DNA of 64,000 bases from CAYNRA01 sp046293395 (GCA_046293395.1 JBKBOU010000001.1:124001-188000); one strand, 5' to 3'; counted from the first letter of the stretch, positions 1 to 8,870 are shown. Numbers and translations are program-made. Notes: generated from the letters alone by a model not told the origin.

Positions 1-828
1 GGTGTTTCTACTTTTGGTACGAAAGTAGAAATTAAGAACATGAACTCGATTCGGAATTTACAAAGAGCAGTCGAATACGAAGCGAAAAGACAAGCAGAAA
101 TTTTGGATGCAGGTGGTGTGATAATACAAGAAACACGTTCATTTGATGCCGATTCCGGTAAAACAAATGGCATGCGTGTGAAAGAAACGATGAATGATTA
201 TCGGTATTTCCCTGAGCCCGATTTAGCGCCGATACACATCACAGAAGAAGATTTGGCTTTTATTAAATCTCAAATGCCTGCCTTACCTAGCCAGCTTTAT
301 ATCCGATTTAAAGAAGAATATCAACTTTTAGAAGATCATGCGCTTATCTTAACAGAAGAAAAGCCAATGGCTGATTATTTTTTGGAGTTGCTACAACATA
401 CGTCAAACTTTAAAGCAGCCTCCAATTGGCTTACCTCCACGGTAAAAGGTTGGCTGAATGAACACGGACAAACATTCGCTCAATTTGAACTCGCTCCGTC
501 GCGCTTGGCTGACCTTATTGAGTTAGTGGAAACACAAAAAGTGAGTAACTCAGCGGCATCTCAGAAACTCTTTCCTTTGCTCATTGAAAATCCTACAGAA
601 ACGGCTTTGTCCTTAGCCGAAAGGTATAATTTATTGCAACAATCTGATAATCAATTACTTCAAATCTGGATTGATGAAGTTTTAGCGGCAAATACAGCCA
701 AAGTAGCTGAGTTTAAAAAAGGAAAAAAAGGATTATTAGGGCTGTTTGTGGGAGAGGTAATGAAAAAGTCAAAGGGTTCTGCTGACCCGAAGGTAGTGAA
801 TGAATTGATTTTAAAATCTCTTGGTTGA
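1..828 (+). CDS. gatB: Asp/Glu-tRNA(Asn/Gln) amidotransferase subunit B, 3' part
   Basis: GatB is the kinase/transamidase subunit of the GatCAB complex, which converts mischarged Glu-tRNA(Gln) or Asp-tRNA(Asn) to the amidated form in the cytoplasm. The reading frame is open from base 1, so the gene begins before the window and only its last 275 codons are here. The first residues read FGTKVEIKNMNSIRNLQRA, a hallmark of the GatB core. The remainder is the helical region and C-terminal YqeY-like tail domain (about residues 125-275) that binds tRNA. It converges on infC, with a bidirectional terminator between them. Identification is secure. The true start and the kinase active site cannot be seen. 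Confidence 0.95.
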   Translation, partial: GVSTFGTKVEIKNMNSIRNLQRAVEYEAKRQAEILDAGGVIIQETRSFDADSGKTNGMRVKETMNDYRYFPEPDLAPIHITEEDLAFIKSQMPALPSQLYIRFKEEYQLLEDHALILTEEKPMADYFLELLQHTSNFKAASNWLTSTVKGWLNEHGQTFAQFELAPSRLADLIELVETQKVSNSAASQKLFPLLIENPTETALSLAERYNLLQQSDNQLLQIWIDEVLAANTAKVAEFKKGKKGLLGLFVGEVMKKSKGSADPKVVNELILKSLG

Positions 829-846
829 TTGGTTAAGGTAATCAAT

Positions 847-883
847 AAAAAAGCACATGACTTTGAAAATCATGTGCTTTTTT
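847..883. terminator. Bidirectional intrinsic terminator between gatB and infC
   Basis: A 14-bp inverted repeat (AAAAAAGCACATGA at 847-860 with its complement at 870-883) has a 9-nt loop and T-runs on both strands. It sits between the convergent gatB and infC stops and can end transcription from both sides. Confidence 0.85.
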
Positions 884-888
884 GTTAC

Positions 889-1446
889 TTATTTTTTGAC
901 TTTAGGTGCCAAAATGACGGATAATCTTTTGCCTTCCAATTTGGGTGGTGCTTCAGGTTTTCCTAAGTCTTCAAGTTCACCAATAAATTTCTCTAAAAGT
1001 TCAAATCCTTGGTTTTTGAATACAATTTGGCGTCCGATAAACTGTACGTAAGCTTTTACTTTTGAATTTTCTTTCAAGAAGTTTTGGGCATGCTTCAGTT
1101 TGAAATTGTAGTCGTGATCATCTGTTTGTGGACCGAATCGAATTTCTTTGATGACGGTCTTGTGCTGCTTAACCTTTAGTTCTTTTTGTTTTTTCTTTTG
1201 CTCGTATTTGAACTTAGAGTAATCAACAATACGACAAACCGGTGGGACAGCATTAGGAACAATTTCTACAAGGTCTAAGCCTTGTTCACGTGCGATTTCG
1301 AGGGCCTTCGCTGTAGGCAAGATACCTGGTTCTATATTTTCCCCAACAATTCGTACTTCTGGTACACGAATTTTCTGGTTTATTTTGTGTTCGTCCTCTT
1401 GCTTACGAGGCATTCTGTTGAAATTTCCTCTAAAATTTTTTGCCAT
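889..1446 (-). CDS. infC: Translation initiation factor IF-3
   Basis: IF-3 binds the 30S subunit, prevents premature 50S joining and checks start-codon pairing. The 185-aa product has the IF3 N-domain (about 25-95, with KINQKIRVPEVRIVGENIE), a linker rich in Lys (KKKQKELKVKQHK) and the C-domain (about 105-180, with IKEIRFGPQTDDHDYNFKL). Length fits the family. An ATG start at 1446 is used here; some IF-3 genes use ATT or other rare codons. It follows thrS by 104 bp on the same strand. The usual downstream partners rpmI and rplT are absent, because the gene runs straight into a terminator and gatB. Confidence 0.96.
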   Translation of the reverse strand: MAKNFRGNFNRMPRKQEDEHKINQKIRVPEVRIVGENIEPGILPTAKALEIAREQGLDLVEIVPNAVPPVCRIVDYSKFKYEQKKKQKELKVKQHKTVIKEIRFGPQTDDHDYNFKLKHAQNFLKENSKVKAYVQFIGRQIVFKNQGFELLEKFIGELEDLGKPEAPPKLEGKRLSVILAPKVKK

Positions 1447-1487
1447 TCAGTTTTTAAATAAAATAAAAATAGACTTTTTAGGTCTTG

Positions 1488-1502
1488 TTGGCGAATCGCC
1501 AA
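1488..1502 (-). promoter_or_regulatory. Small hairpin in the thrS-infC spacer
   Basis: The sequence TTGGCGAATCGCCAA is an inverted repeat (stem TTGGC/GCCAA) 42 bases upstream of the infC start. It would form a leader hairpin in the infC message. No U-run follows, so it is not an obvious terminator. A regulatory role is only a guess. Confidence 0.3.
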
Positions 1503-1550
1503 TGGTTTACGTATAAAATTAAACAATATTACTAAATAATTCGAAGCTGA

Positions 1551-3497
1551 TTATTTGTATGCTGGAATATTTTTGAAAATTTCCTTTTTTGCATACATGA
1601 TAAACTCCTCGATTGGCATCGTACCCAAGTCGCCTTCTCCTTTTCTTCTCACGGAAACGGCTCTGTCTTCCTGCTCTTTTTCACCTACAATGAGCATAAG
1701 TGGTACTTTATTTACCTCAGCATCCCGGATTTTTCGACCAATTTTCTCATCTCTATGATCTACATATCCACGAATATCGTGTTCTTGAAGTTCAAGAAAG
1801 ACTTCGTTGGCATACTCTTCGTATTTTTCAGAGATGGGGAGAATAGCAATTTGGTCAGGAGATAGCCAAAGTGGGAAGTTCCCCGCCGTATTCTCGATTA
1901 ATATGGCGATAAATCGTTCCATAGAACCAAATGGCGCTCTATGAATCATAACTGGGCGGTGCTTCTGATTGTCCGAACCAACATATTCAAGTTCAAATCT
2001 ATTAGGTAACTGATAGTCAACTTGAATAGTTCCTAATTGCCACTTACGCCCGAGAGCATCCTTAACCATAAAGTCAAGTTTTGGGCCATAGAATGCTGCT
2101 TCGCCGTACTCAACGACCGTTGGCAGCCCTTTTTCACGTGCCGCATTTTGAATTGCGTTTTCGGCTAATTCCCAGGCAGCGTCTTCTCCAATATATTTGG
2201 ATTTATCTTCTAAGCTTCGTAATGAAACTTGCGCGAGATAATCATTGAAACCAAGAGATTGAAATACATAAAGAACAAGGTCAATTACTTTTTTGAACTC
2301 TTCTTCCACTTGGTCTTGACGGCAGAAAATATGTGCATCGTCCTGTGTAAATCCACGAACACGCGTTAATCCATGTAATTCACCGCTTTGTTCGTAGCGA
2401 TAGACTGTCCCAAACTCTGCCAAACGCAAAGGTAAATCTTTGTAGGAACGGGGTTTTGTTTTATAAATTTCGCAATGATGTGGGCAATTCATTGGTTTCA
2501 ACAAAAACTCCTCGTCTTCTTCTGGCGTGTGAATCGGTTGGAAGGAATCTTTGCCGTATTTCTCCCAGTGTCCAGACGTAATATAAAGTTGTTTTGATCC
2601 AATGTGTGGAGTTACAACTTGTTGGTATCCTGCTTTAAGTTGCGCTTTTTTGAGGAAATTCTCGAGTCTTTCGCGTAGCATTGCGCCTTTGGGCAACCAA
2701 AGTGGAAGTCCTTTTCCTACTTTTTCTGAAAAAGCGAATATTTCCAGTTCTTGTCCGAGTCGTCTATGGTCGCGTCTTTTGGCTTCTTCCAACATTTGTA
2801 GATACTCATCGAGTTCCTTTTGTTTGGGAAACGTGATGCCGTAAATGCGTGTCAGCATTTTGTTATTTTGGTCTCCTTTGAAGTAAGCACCAGCAACATT
2901 CATTATCTTGACAGCCTTGATAAATCCAGTATTCGGGATATGAGGCCCACGGCAAAGATCCGTGAAATTACCTTGCTTGTAGAAAGTAATTTGTCCGTCT
3001 TCCAGATTTTGAAGTAAATCTAGTTTGTATTCGTCCCCTTTTTCTTGAAAATACGAAAGTGCCTCAGCTTTAGGCATTGGGATGCGTTCAAATGTATTCT
3101 TTTGCCGCGCTAATTCGAGCATTTTTTGCTCAATTTTGGAGAAATCATCGGCGGAAATCGGTTGACCATTGGTATCAACATCGTAATAAAAACCGTTTTC
3201 TAGTGGAGGACCTACCCAAAATTTGATACCTGGGTAGAGACTTTCAAGGGCTTCTGCCATGAGGTGAGCAGACGAATGCCAAAAAGTGGATTTTCCGTCT
3301 TCGTTTGCCCATGTCAGAAGTTGGAGAGTAGCGTCTTCTTCGATGGGTCTGTGTGCGTCATATACTTGGCCGTTTATTTTACTAGCAAGTACATTTCTAG
3401 CAAGCCCTTCACTAATGGATTGCGCGACTTCGAGTGGTGTAGTTCCTTTTGTTACTTCCCGAATACTGCCATCGGGCAAGGTAATGTTGATATTCAT
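1551..3497 (-). CDS. thrS: Threonyl-tRNA synthetase
   Basis: A class II aminoacyl-tRNA synthetase that charges tRNA(Thr) with threonine. The 648-aa protein has the full bacterial order: TGS domain (1-60), the editing domain starting at HSSAH (74-78), the class II catalytic core with the zinc-site cysteine in LLKPMNCPHHCEIY (about 330-345), motif 2 around RVRGFTQDDAHIFC, motif 3 at PVMIHRAPFGSMERF, and the C-terminal anticodon-binding domain (about 540-640). Length is normal and no key residue is missing. It follows the TPR lipoprotein gene by 12 bp and precedes infC, so the three genes are probably co-transcribed. Confidence 0.98.
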   Translation of the reverse strand: MNINITLPDGSIREVTKGTTPLEVAQSISEGLARNVLASKINGQVYDAHRPIEEDATLQLLTWANEDGKSTFWHSSAHLMAEALESLYPGIKFWVGPPLENGFYYDVDTNGQPISADDFSKIEQKMLELARQKNTFERIPMPKAEALSYFQEKGDEYKLDLLQNLEDGQITFYKQGNFTDLCRGPHIPNTGFIKAVKIMNVAGAYFKGDQNNKMLTRIYGITFPKQKELDEYLQMLEEAKRRDHRRLGQELEIFAFSEKVGKGLPLWLPKGAMLRERLENFLKKAQLKAGYQQVVTPHIGSKQLYITSGHWEKYGKDSFQPIHTPEEDEEFLLKPMNCPHHCEIYKTKPRSYKDLPLRLAEFGTVYRYEQSGELHGLTRVRGFTQDDAHIFCRQDQVEEEFKKVIDLVLYVFQSLGFNDYLAQVSLRSLEDKSKYIGEDAAWELAENAIQNAAREKGLPTVVEYGEAAFYGPKLDFMVKDALGRKWQLGTIQVDYQLPNRFELEYVGSDNQKHRPVMIHRAPFGSMERFIAILIENTAGNFPLWLSPDQIAILPISEKYEEYANEVFLELQEHDIRGYVDHRDEKIGRKIRDAEVNKVPLMLIVGEKEQEDRAVSVRRKGEGDLGTMPIEEFIMYAKKEIFKNIPAYK

Positions 3498-3509
3498 GCG
3501 GTTGTGCCT

Positions 3510-4715
3510 CTATTTATTAGATGTCGAATCTTTTCGTATGGAAACTCTTTTTGTTTTGATTGGTTGGATTTCTGTCCCTCGCAGCGTAGGTTCCTGAGAA
3601 ACTTCTTCGGTAGTCGTACTCGTGGATACTTTTCTTTTTCTAGGTAAGCTACTTGCTTGTGACGGACTCGCAAAATACGCATTTTTTCTGTTCAATCTAT
3701 CAATAGCCAATTCTAAATTGTAGTTATCTGGGTGACGTTCAAATCCTTGTTGGTAAATTTGCTTTGCCTCCGTGAGTTTTCCTAATGTCTCTGCTATTTT
3801 ACCCGCACTCATGACATATTCTACCTTTTCGGGTGCAACTTTTACTAGCGATTTAAACGTATTCAGCGCTTTTTCTTTGTGGTCTTTCCGAAGATATACA
3901 GCAGCTAGTTTTAAATAGGCTTCTTGGTATGATGGATTTTTTTTGATGATACCACTGTAAACAACGCTTGCGCTATCCAGTAAAAAAGCAGATGTTAATA
4001 GACTTGCCTTTGACATTTGGAGAGGCAAATCGTTCGGGTATTGTTGCAGTGCTTTTTGATTGAATTGCAGGGATGAATCTACTTTCTTTTGTCCTAAGTA
4101 CAAAGGAATTAATTGCTTATAAGAAAGAATGTTACTTGGATTCACTTCGACAGCTCTTCGAAATTGCGTAATTGATGCGGCTGTATCTTTTTTCTGGAGG
4201 TAGCAGACTCCTTGGTAATAGTAATTTTCTGGAGTGAAAGGTGCCATCTTTTTGGCTCTATTCAAGCTATTTTGTGCATTGAACGTATCCTTGAGTCCGA
4301 GGTAAACTCTTGCTTGAAGCAAATAAAGTTTCGCTTCTTTATAACCAAGAGATTCTGCTTTCTGGAGCGCAGCAAGTCCTTTTTCCCACTCTTCTAGTTC
4401 TACATATACAGCAGCTTGCTGGATGAGATACCGGTCTATATTGGGTTTTAGTGCAACTGCTCGGTTAATATCTTTTTGCGCCAATACCCAGTTTCCTGTT
4501 TGGCCGTAAAGTAAAGAACGTTTGTAGTAATTGGTTGAAATGTTGGGATTGTTACTGATTGCCTCCGTAAGAAATAAAATATCTTGTTGTTGGTTGTAGA
4601 GCGAGTCAATAGGTAGGTTTTCAGGAATTTTAAATTCTTCCTTTTCCTCCGTCCGGCAGCTCAAAAATGAGGTGATAATGAGCAGAAAACCTAAGATCGA
4701 CTTATATGAAGTCAT
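3510..4715 (-). CDS. TPR-repeat lipoprotein
   Basis: A 401-aa protein with an N-terminal lipoprotein signal (hydrophobic stretch ending in SFLSC, Cys about residue 20), so it is likely an inner-face outer-membrane or periplasmic lipoprotein. From about residue 40 to 345 it consists of tandem TPR units, for example ALKPNIDRYLIQQAAVYVEL and VNPSNILSYKQLIPLYLGQ, which form a helical protein-binding scaffold. The C-terminal 55 residues are Ser/Thr/Lys-rich and probably disordered. It lies just upstream of thrS on the same strand. The family has no specific known function, and none can be inferred from the neighbours beyond co-transcription. Confidence 0.85.
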   Translation of the reverse strand: MTSYKSILGFLLIITSFLSCRTEEKEEFKIPENLPIDSLYNQQQDILFLTEAISNNPNISTNYYKRSLLYGQTGNWVLAQKDINRAVALKPNIDRYLIQQAAVYVELEEWEKGLAALQKAESLGYKEAKLYLLQARVYLGLKDTFNAQNSLNRAKKMAPFTPENYYYQGVCYLQKKDTAASITQFRRAVEVNPSNILSYKQLIPLYLGQKKVDSSLQFNQKALQQYPNDLPLQMSKASLLTSAFLLDSASVVYSGIIKKNPSYQEAYLKLAAVYLRKDHKEKALNTFKSLVKVAPEKVEYVMSAGKIAETLGKLTEAKQIYQQGFERHPDNYNLELAIDRLNRKNAYFASPSQASSLPRKRKVSTSTTTEEVSQEPTLRGTEIQPIKTKRVSIRKDSTSNK

Positions 4716-4755
4716 TATTTTTTTGGGTATATTTTTAAGAATACAAAATTCACAA

Positions 4756-4809
4756 AAAAATACCTATTATCCCAATCTAGCTTTGTAGAATCGAGTAATA
4801 GGTATTTTT
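4756..4809 (-). terminator. Intrinsic terminator after the 500-aa secreted-protein gene
   Basis: An inverted repeat with arms AAAAATACCTATTA (4756-4769) and its complement (4796-4809) lies just past the stop at 4823. On the minus strand it is followed by a T-run. The 26-nt loop is long, which lowers certainty. Confidence 0.6.
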
Positions 4810-4822
4810 AGACGTATTACTT

Positions 4823-6325
4823 CTAGTATTTGATGCGATGTATGTAAAAAACTTGCCGGTTTCGTTCTGTACTACTGGTGATTTTCTGAACCCCCCATGC
4901 CAAGAAGTAATTGTCAAACCAATGAGCCGTATTTTCAAATGTAGTCTCTTTGATTCGTTCTTTCTCCTTTCCTGTCACAATTTCAAATGTTCGTTGTTTG
5001 TTTTCTCCTTCGGTCTCACCAAACTCATTGATTATTAGTTCATTGTCTTTTGTGTAGGCGGCAAGTTTTTTTCCATCACGAACAGTTACCGTCAATTTCT
5101 CTTGCAATTCAAACAGGCGTAAATTCGTATAAACGACAGAATGATCGTACTGCCTTTTCCCATTCTGGTCAAATCCAACAACTATCCCGTGTGTGTATCG
5201 AAATCCGTTGAAGGTCTGTGCATTGTTAGGAGAACCCATCAACCAAGGGTTCCAAGCCCACGAATTAAAACCCCAATAGTTTCTGTAAAAAGGACTCATG
5301 GCAAATGGTGACCCCCAAAATGGACTGAATGGGCTCATCATCCCGAAATTATTGAAATTAGAAACGTATTCGGGTGTAAAAATCTCTGCTACCAAAGAAA
5401 ATCCTTTTTCAGTCTCTAAAACATCATGCACAAATACACGACTCGTCACGGTATAGGTATTTCCTCGTCCCTTTTGTTTCTCTACATTGCGTTCCACACG
5501 GTCTTTTTGTCGATTGGGTAAGTAATTGAAAAAATTCTCAAACTCGCCAAAAGGTAAATATTCCAAGGATTGAATGCCATTTGTGCCGCCATATCCATAC
5601 GAACCAATGAGGAAGGAATTTGCGCCAGTAGGAAATATTTTCCCTGTAAATAAGGAGAAATTATCTTTCGGTTTTATTACCGTTTGTCTGACGACTTTTC
5701 CGTCGGCTGTAATTTCTCTCAAAACCAAGGTCGCACATTTTTTTTCTCGAATAGAGTAGGTGAGGAGTAGATTATCATCTAGCGTCTCAATGGATTGCAA
5801 ATTTGCATTTTTGCCAAGTCCAGAATTTAAAATCTTTGGGGCTGCTTGGCCAAAGGCGTAGGAGATAAGTACGGGTTCATTTTTTACGACACCTGCCAAA
5901 TAAATGGTATTTTGGATAACTCGAAACTGATTAAGTTCAAAGTTTCGGAGGCTCGTTAACCGAGTTTTTTGAATAGCTCCAAGAAAACCTGCAACGCGTA
6001 CCAGCGTAAATTGGTCTCCCGAACGATTCCCGAAAAGCAAAAAAACGTGGGTGTCATCTGCATATTGGTCGATGTAATTAAAACCAGGCTCAATCTCTGT
6101 TTCTAACTGCCAAACTTGGGTAAGAAGGGAGTCGTATTTGGAGATTTGAAGGACACGCTGCTCCGTCATATTTGCGAGAATGAATCCTTTTTCTTTCAAG
6201 GGCATGAGATTGTAAGAGGTCGGATTGCCTTGAATGGGAAGCTCAATGCGCCGGAAACTCTGACCAAAACCTGCCAATGATGCAAAGAGTAAAATGAAAC
6301 TAAAATACAAAGTGATTTTACGCAT
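4823..6325 (-). CDS. Secreted protein of unknown function
   Basis: A 500-aa protein with a signal peptide (MRKITLYFSFILLFASLAG, cut near FGQS). I chose the ATG at 6325, not the upstream one at 6349, because it starts directly at the signal peptide and overlaps the EVE gene stop by only 8 bp. The body looks beta-rich and repeat-like, suggesting a propeller-type fold. Around residues 325-370 is an odd insert rich in Phe, Trp, Met, Pro, Gly and Asn (NNFGMMSPFSPFWGSPFAM and following). I recognise no family. The export signal and the translational overlap with the EVE gene are seen. Function is unknown. Confidence 0.8.
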   Translation of the reverse strand: MRKITLYFSFILLFASLAGFGQSFRRIELPIQGNPTSYNLMPLKEKGFILANMTEQRVLQISKYDSLLTQVWQLETEIEPGFNYIDQYADDTHVFLLFGNRSGDQFTLVRVAGFLGAIQKTRLTSLRNFELNQFRVIQNTIYLAGVVKNEPVLISYAFGQAAPKILNSGLGKNANLQSIETLDDNLLLTYSIREKKCATLVLREITADGKVVRQTVIKPKDNFSLFTGKIFPTGANSFLIGSYGYGGTNGIQSLEYLPFGEFENFFNYLPNRQKDRVERNVEKQKGRGNTYTVTSRVFVHDVLETEKGFSLVAEIFTPEYVSNFNNFGMMSPFSPFWGSPFAMSPFYRNYWGFNSWAWNPWLMGSPNNAQTFNGFRYTHGIVVGFDQNGKRQYDHSVVYTNLRLFELQEKLTVTVRDGKKLAAYTKDNELIINEFGETEGENKQRTFEIVTGKEKERIKETTFENTAHWFDNYFLAWGVQKITSSTERNRQVFYIHRIKY

Positions 6326-6725
6326 AAGATAGGGATAAAATGATGTCAAACTCCTCTTTTTTAATAGGCATTACAGACAATCTGGATTGTTTGATGAGCG
6401 AGATGTTTGTTAGTCGTTCGTCGTTTTTTATCGTCGCCAACGAAACAGGCTTAGGGAGTTTTTCGACAGGTTCTAAATCCACAACAACCCACTGCGTGTC
6501 TTCTGTGGTTGGGTCTTGGTAAAATTCACGTACAACTTTCGCTATACCAACGACTTCTTTTCCTTCATTGGAATGATAAAAAAGAACAAGGTCTCCTTCA
6601 GTCATTGCTTTTAGGTTGTTGCGTGCCTGGAAATTCCGAACGCCATCCCAGTGGTCTCTGCCTAAAGAAACGAACGTATCCCACGAATATTTAAAGGGTT
6701 CTGATTTTACGAGCCAGTAGTTCAT
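6318..6725 (-). CDS. EVE-domain protein (thymocyte nuclear protein 1 type)
   Basis: A 135-aa single-domain EVE protein, from the PUA-like fold group that includes THYN1 and binds modified bases in nucleic acids. The diagnostic features are MNYWLVKSEPFKYSWDTF at the N-terminus, WDGVRNFQARNNLK, and GDLVLFYHSNEGKEVVGIAKV. The start at 6725 matches the family's usual start; ten extra codons upstream (to 6755) do not. The gene lies downstream of a terminator that follows menB, so it likely has its own promoter. Its last codons overlap the next gene. In some bacteria EVE proteins sit in modification-dependent defence loci, but nothing of that kind is near here. Confidence 0.88.
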   Translation of the reverse strand: MNYWLVKSEPFKYSWDTFVSLGRDHWDGVRNFQARNNLKAMTEGDLVLFYHSNEGKEVVGIAKVVREFYQDPTTEDTQWVVVDLEPVEKLPKPVSLATIKNDERLTNISLIKQSRLSVMPIKKEEFDIILSLSYA

Positions 6726-6743
6726 ACCAAATGTTATCAATAA

Positions 6744-6778
6744 AAAAAGTACCAATAAGTGGTATATTGGTACTTTTT
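6744..6778 (-). terminator. Intrinsic terminator after menB
   Basis: Inverted repeat AAAAAGTACCAATA (6744-6757) with its complement (6765-6778), a 7-nt loop and T-runs on both strands. It begins 13 bases past the menB stop and separates menB from the EVE gene. Confidence 0.8.
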
Positions 6779-6791
6779 GGGTGAAATAATA

Positions 6792-7616
6792 TCAAGGAAA
6801 TTTAGGGAATTTACTGAAGTCGGGCTTTCTTTTTTCAACGAATGCATCACGCCCTTCTTTGGCTTCTTCTGATAAATAATACAGCAATGTAGCATTGCCA
6901 GCAAGCTCCTGGATTCCGGCTTGTCCGTCTAGTTCAGCATTGAACGATGACTTCAACATTCGGATTGAAAGCGGAGATTTTTGTTGAATCTTTTTCGCCC
7001 AAGCTACTGTAGTTTCTTCTAGTTGCTCCAAAGGAACAACTTTATTGACTAGCCCCATTTCACGTGCTTCTTGCGCATCGTATTGGTCACATAAAAACCA
7101 GATTTCACGGGCTTTCTTTTGTCCGACGACACGCGCGAGATACGACGCACCAAAGCCGCCATCAAAACTACCAACTACCGGTCCTGTTTGCCCAAAACGT
7201 GCGTTTTCAGCGGCAATAGATAAGTCACAGACGACGTGCAAAACATGTCCGCCCCCAATCGACCAACCTGCTACCATTGCAATAACTGCTTTGGGTATCG
7301 AACGAATCATTTTTTGTAAGTCGAGGACATTTAGTCTTGGTGTATAATCGTCTCCGACATATCCACCGTGCCCACGAACAGACTGGTCTCCACCCGAACA
7401 AAAGGCACGACCGCCCTCTCCTGAAAGAATGATGACATCAATTGCTGGATTTTCGCGGCAAATGTGCATGGCGTCAATCATTTCTTGGACAGTCAGCGGT
7501 GTAAAAGCATTGTGTTTTTCTGGTCTGTTGATGCTAATATTCGCGATTCCTTCGTGAAGAAGAAATTTAATTTCTTTGTATTCCTTGATGACTTTCCAGT
7601 CTAATTTGCGTTCCAT
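6792..7616 (-). CDS. menB: 1,4-dihydroxy-2-naphthoyl-CoA synthase
   Basis: MenB closes the second ring of the menaquinone head group from o-succinylbenzoyl-CoA. The 274-aa crotonase-fold protein has the MenB-specific segments: FCSGGDQSVRGHGGYVGDD, the oxyanion-hole region AMVAGWSIGGGHVLHVVCD, GQTGPVVGSFDGGFGASYL with the catalytic Asp, and the C-terminal PDFSKFPKFP tail typical of MenB. Length is normal. It follows the DUF2452 gene by 38 bp and ends at a terminator. menE lies 1.3 kb away on the other strand and menF about 51 kb away, so the pathway genes are scattered. Together they show that this organism uses the classical rather than the futalosine route. Confidence 0.97.
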   Translation of the reverse strand: MERKLDWKVIKEYKEIKFLLHEGIANISINRPEKHNAFTPLTVQEMIDAMHICRENPAIDVIILSGEGGRAFCSGGDQSVRGHGGYVGDDYTPRLNVLDLQKMIRSIPKAVIAMVAGWSIGGGHVLHVVCDLSIAAENARFGQTGPVVGSFDGGFGASYLARVVGQKKAREIWFLCDQYDAQEAREMGLVNKVVPLEQLEETTVAWAKKIQQKSPLSIRMLKSSFNAELDGQAGIQELAGNATLLYYLSEEAKEGRDAFVEKRKPDFSKFPKFP

Positions 7617-7654
7617 AAATTCGAGATATGTATTGATATAGTAAAATATGAAAA

Positions 7655-8122
7655 TTATTCGTCGTCCATTTGAATAAAAGAAGAACGGTCTTCTTCTTGA
7701 AAAAACTCTACCTTCCAGGTGTGGTCAGCGAGTAAAGATACTTTGGCTAGGAATTGGTTGAAAGGGAATTTTCGCCCCCATTCGCTCGGCGCAACCATCG
7801 ATAATACATCAGAACCATCTTTTTTCTCATATAAAAAATAGACATGATTAATGATGGGCTCAAAATTCATGTCTGCGTCGTAAATGCGCTCAGAAACATC
7901 AATTCTGTGTTTTACTTCTGTAGCTTGCTTGGCAAGCAATTCCATCTGTTTGTAGATTTTATCGAGTTGCTCGTTCGTTTGTTGGCGCATGGCAAGTTGC
8001 GCACGCCCTTTGGTCTTGCCCATGTCTTCGGGTTTGATGACCGCGCCCCCTGCTGAGTGCGCATAAGGCATCAGACCCGGGTTTTCAGCAACTTTGAAAT
8101 CTTGTATCGGATTCTCCTGCAT
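7655..8122 (-). CDS. DUF2452 family protein
   Basis: A 155-aa cytoplasmic protein of the DUF2452 family, recognisable from VAENPGLMPYAHSAGGAVIK near the N-terminus, a central helical segment (QTNEQLDKIYKQMELLAKQ) and the VYFLYEKKDGSDVLSMVAP / EWGRKF block. No signal peptide or membrane segment is present. The family is widespread in Bacteroidota and has no assigned function. It is probably the first gene of a two-gene unit with menB, 38 bp downstream. That hints at, but does not show, a link to quinone metabolism. Confidence 0.82.
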   Translation of the reverse strand: MQENPIQDFKVAENPGLMPYAHSAGGAVIKPEDMGKTKGRAQLAMRQQTNEQLDKIYKQMELLAKQATEVKHRIDVSERIYDADMNFEPIINHVYFLYEKKDGSDVLSMVAPSEWGRKFPFNQFLAKVSLLADHTWKVEFFQEEDRSSFIQMDDE

Positions 8123-8368
8123 CTTTGTAAAGGCTTGTTGGTATCAGAATTATGTTCTTGTATGTGTTTTTTCTCTTGCGAGTCACTCTCCTCGTTAAAC
8201 AATTCTAATGACAACTTGTTTTTTTAGCAACTTAATTAGCGCTGGCAAAATTACAAGATATTGCCAAAAATCGCATGTATTCACTGCTTTTCTTATAAGT
8301 TAGGTCTCAACCTTTTTTACAGTTTTCACGTATATTGAGTTCATCCTTAATCTTTAAAATAAATCAAC

Positions 8369-8851
8369 ATGACTGACACGACAAATGAAACGAATTTCAT
8401 ATCTCGCGGTGATTTTATGAAAAAAGCGGGTTTGAGTATCGGAGGTATTCTCCTTTTAAATTGTTTGCAAGCTTGTTCTGATGATGCTGATGTAACGCCC
8501 GTCTCTCCGACAAACCCTTCGACAGGTTCTACAAGATTGGATTTTTCATTGGATTTGAATCAGAATACAAATTCGGCTCTTCGTTCTCCCAACGGTTTTT
8601 TGGTGATTAATAGTCAACGCGTGATAGTCGTTCGGTTAGCAAATAATGAGTTTATTGCGGTGCAGTCCAATTGCACGCACCAAGGCGTGACTGTGGCTTT
8701 TCGTGCCAACCAGAATGATTTTTACTGCTCTGCACACGGTTCTGCATTTCAGTTGGATGGAACCGTAAAAAACGGACCAGCGGGCAGCCCTCTTCGTCAG
8801 TATAAGTATTCATTCGATGTAACTTCCAATATCTTACGGATTTTTGAGTAA
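8369..8851 (+). CDS. Rieske [2Fe-2S] lipoprotein
   Basis: A 160-aa protein with a C-terminal Rieske domain. The cluster ligands are Cys102 and His104 (CTHQG) and Cys120 and His123 (CSAHG). The N-terminus has a membrane segment ending in LQAC, so Cys36 is a likely lipidation site and the protein should face the periplasm. The segment before it, SRGDFMK (12-18), looks like a Tat motif in which the second Arg is Gly. It may be a small electron carrier or a Rieske-like subunit outside the bc1 complex; no cytochrome b gene is near. A terminator hairpin follows directly and abuts menE. Confidence 0.88.
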   Translation: MTDTTNETNFISRGDFMKKAGLSIGGILLLNCLQACSDDADVTPVSPTNPSTGSTRLDFSLDLNQNTNSALRSPNGFLVINSQRVIVVRLANNEFIAVQSNCTHQGVTVAFRANQNDFYCSAHGSAFQLDGTVKNGPAGSPLRQYKYSFDVTSNILRIFE

Positions 8852-8870
8852 TCAATTCCACCTATTTCGT

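Noticed and set aside
4778..4785. TAGCTTTG on the plus strand, matching the -7 consensus
   Set aside because: It lies in the loop of a terminator and no plus-strand gene follows.
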